64,000 nucleotides of DNA from JAIBJN01 sp963775395 (GTDB lineage Bacteria > Actinomycetota > Thermoleophilia > Gaiellales > Gaiellaceae). The stretch spans positions 1 to 64,000 of the forward strand of contig CAVZIX010000004.1 of the NCBI GenBank assembly GCA_963775395.1. Reading direction: 5' to 3'. The position numbers and the translations under genes are program-made. The notes beneath the pieces were generated by a model, which was not told the DNA's origin, made no database searches, and saw only the letters and a list, made by a program, of their open reading frames with translations. Below are positions 62,970 to 64,000 of the stretch, one piece after another (position 1 is the stretch's first letter; every line of letters starts with the position of its first letter).

Positions 62970-64000
62970 TCAGGAAGCTCTCGGCGGCGTCGCGACTGCA
63001 GTCGACGCCTTGGCCTCGGCCGCGGCCGTTCCCAGCCGGTGCGGGCTCCGCAGGAGCTCGGCCAGGCGCGCCACGACCTCGACCGTCTCCCCGGCCTCGG
63101 CTAGACGTTCGAGCTCGGCGAGCTCGTCCTCGAGCCACAGCGGGTCGACGGGCGCGGTCTCCGCACGGAGGATCTTCGGGTGCGAGGTCGTCTCCGAGGC
63201 CTCGCCCTCACCCCAGAGGTCCTCGTGGAGCTTCTCGCCCGGCCGGACGCCGATGAACTCGATGGCGATGTCCCGCTCGGGCTCCTTGCCCGAGAGCCGG
63301 ATCATGTTGTGGGCGAGGTCGATGATCTTCACGGGCTCGCCCATGTCGAGCACGAAGATGTCGCCGCTCTCGCCGATCGCACCTGCCTGGACGATGAGCT
63401 GCACCGCCTCCGGGATCGTCATGAAGTAGCGCTCCATGTCCGGGTGGGTGACGGTGACCGGCCCGCCGCGCGCGATCTGGCGGCGGAAGAGCGGGATGAC
63501 GCTGCCCGAGGAGCCGAGGACGTTGCCGAAGCGGACGGAGATGAACTTCGTCCCGTTCCCCTCCAGCGCCGCGGCGGCCTCGACGATCCACTCGCAGAGC
63601 GCCTTCGTCTGGCCGAGGACGTTCTTCGGCCGGACCGCTTTGTCCGTGGAGACGAGAACGAAGCGCTTGACGCCGTGCTCGGCGGCGAGCTCGGCGAGGA
63701 TCCGCGTGCCGAAGACGTTGTTCCGCACGGACTCGAGCGGGTTCGCCTCCATGAGCGGGACGTGCTTGTAGGCGGCGGCATGGAAGACCACCGAGGGCTG
63801 GTGGCGCTCGAAGAGGCGGCGGACCTTGCCGGGATCCTTGACGTCGGCTAGGGCGGGGACCGTGGCCGTGTAGTTGCGCTCCCGCTGGAGCTCGCGCTCG
63901 ACGGCGACGAGCGCGTTCTCGGAGTGGTCGACGAGGATGATGCGCCCCGCGCCGAGCGCAGCAGCCTGGCGGCAGAGCTCCGAGCCGATCGAGCCGCCGG
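62970..64000 (-). CDS. CapD/PglF/WbpM-type UDP-sugar 4,6-dehydratase, 5'-truncated at the window edge
   Basis: The frame runs to the right edge, so the N-terminal membrane or flavodoxin-like part is missing. The NAD-binding motif GGSIGSELCRQAAALGAG is the first visible. FHAAAYKHVPLMEANPLESVRNN, VLVSTDKAVRPKNVLGQTK (SxxxxxxK-type active site), VRFGNVLGSSGSVIPLF, HPDMERYFMTIPEAVQLIVQAG and IEFIGVRPGEKLHEDL are diagnostic. It makes UDP-2-acetamido-4-keto-6-deoxy sugars for surface glycans. Stop TGA is at 62970-62972. Confidence 0.9.
   Translation of the reverse strand, partial: GGSIGSELCRQAAALGAGRIILVDHSENALVAVERELQRERNYTATVPALADVKDPGKVRRLFERHQPSVVFHAAAYKHVPLMEANPLESVRNNVFGTRILAELAAEHGVKRFVLVSTDKAVRPKNVLGQTKALCEWIVEAAAALEGNGTKFISVRFGNVLGSSGSVIPLFRRQIARGGPVTVTHPDMERYFMTIPEAVQLIVQAGAIGESGDIFVLDMGEPVKIIDLAHNMIRLSGKEPERDIAIEFIGVRPGEKLHEDLWGEGEASETTSHPKILRAETAPVDPLWLEDELAELERLAEAGETVEVVARLAELLRSPHRLGTAAAEAKASTAVATPPRAS

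Overview
The window is GC-rich (about 70% by eye) and densely coded. Many genes overlap as ATGA, GTGA or TGATG, GTG and TTG starts are common, and an extended -10 (TAnnnT) often sits only 6-11 nt before the start codon. With a B12-dependent ribonucleotide reductase, TetR/MFS pairs and actinobacterial-type envelope genes, this points to a high-GC actinobacterium, possibly a deep lineage such as Thermoleophilia; the taxon is inference. About nine genes are split by apparent one- or two-base indels, which suggests a draft or long-read assembly rather than decay.

Layout. 1-1.9 kb: the 3' part of a Rad50/SMC-like ATPase with a zinc hook, less GC-rich than the rest and possibly the edge of a defence or mobile region. 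2-9.6 kb: nrdJ, a UDP-glucuronate decarboxylase, a TetR repressor with its MFS exporter, a methyltransferase and a dolichol-phosphate-mannose-synthase-like transferase. 9.6-11.6 kb: a chain-length (Wzz-type) protein and a sulfotransferase. 11.6-32 kb: one probable 17-gene minus-strand operon for a surface polysaccharide, starting at 31952 and running through GT2/GT4 transferases, a 4,6-dehydratase, a DegT aminotransferase, two ATP-grasp enzymes, a FemAB-like acyltransferase, the initiating sugar-phosphate transferase, two O-antigen-ligase/polymerase proteins and a PQQ-propeller protein. 32-39.8 kb: short divergent units with a second sulfotransferase, a GT4, an alkaline-phosphatase-fold enzyme, a Wzx-type flippase, a methyltransferase and a third ATP-grasp enzyme.

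39.8-43.6 kb: a NarL-type two-component pair, a peptidoglycan-binding NlpC/P60 hydrolase and a PIG-L deacetylase. 43.7-46.5 kb: a zinc uptake system (znuB, znuC, znuA) divergent from zur, with a good Zur box between them. 46.5-53.5 kb: an exported Ig-like protein, then the most interesting unit, an operon reading flavoprotein - fumarase alpha - fumarase beta - phosphosulfolactate synthase (ComA) - cysH - cysC - sat. It makes APS, PAPS and sulfite, has no sulfite reductase in the window, and places a sulfite-plus-PEP enzyme beside fumarate-type enzymes whose natural substrates resemble sulfolactate and sulfoacrylate. I propose it builds C3 sulfonates and also feeds PAPS to the two sulfotransferases.

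53.5-64 kb: an MFS transporter, rsgA with an upstream 16-codon leader ORF inside a foldable RNA, a hypothetical protein, a methyltransferase, a LysR-iron alcohol dehydrogenase operon with a perfect palindrome at its start, a DUF354 protein, a secreted PhoX/DUF839-like protein, and a CapD/PglF-type sugar-nucleotide dehydratase cut by the right edge. No tRNA, rRNA, CRISPR array or insertion sequence was seen.
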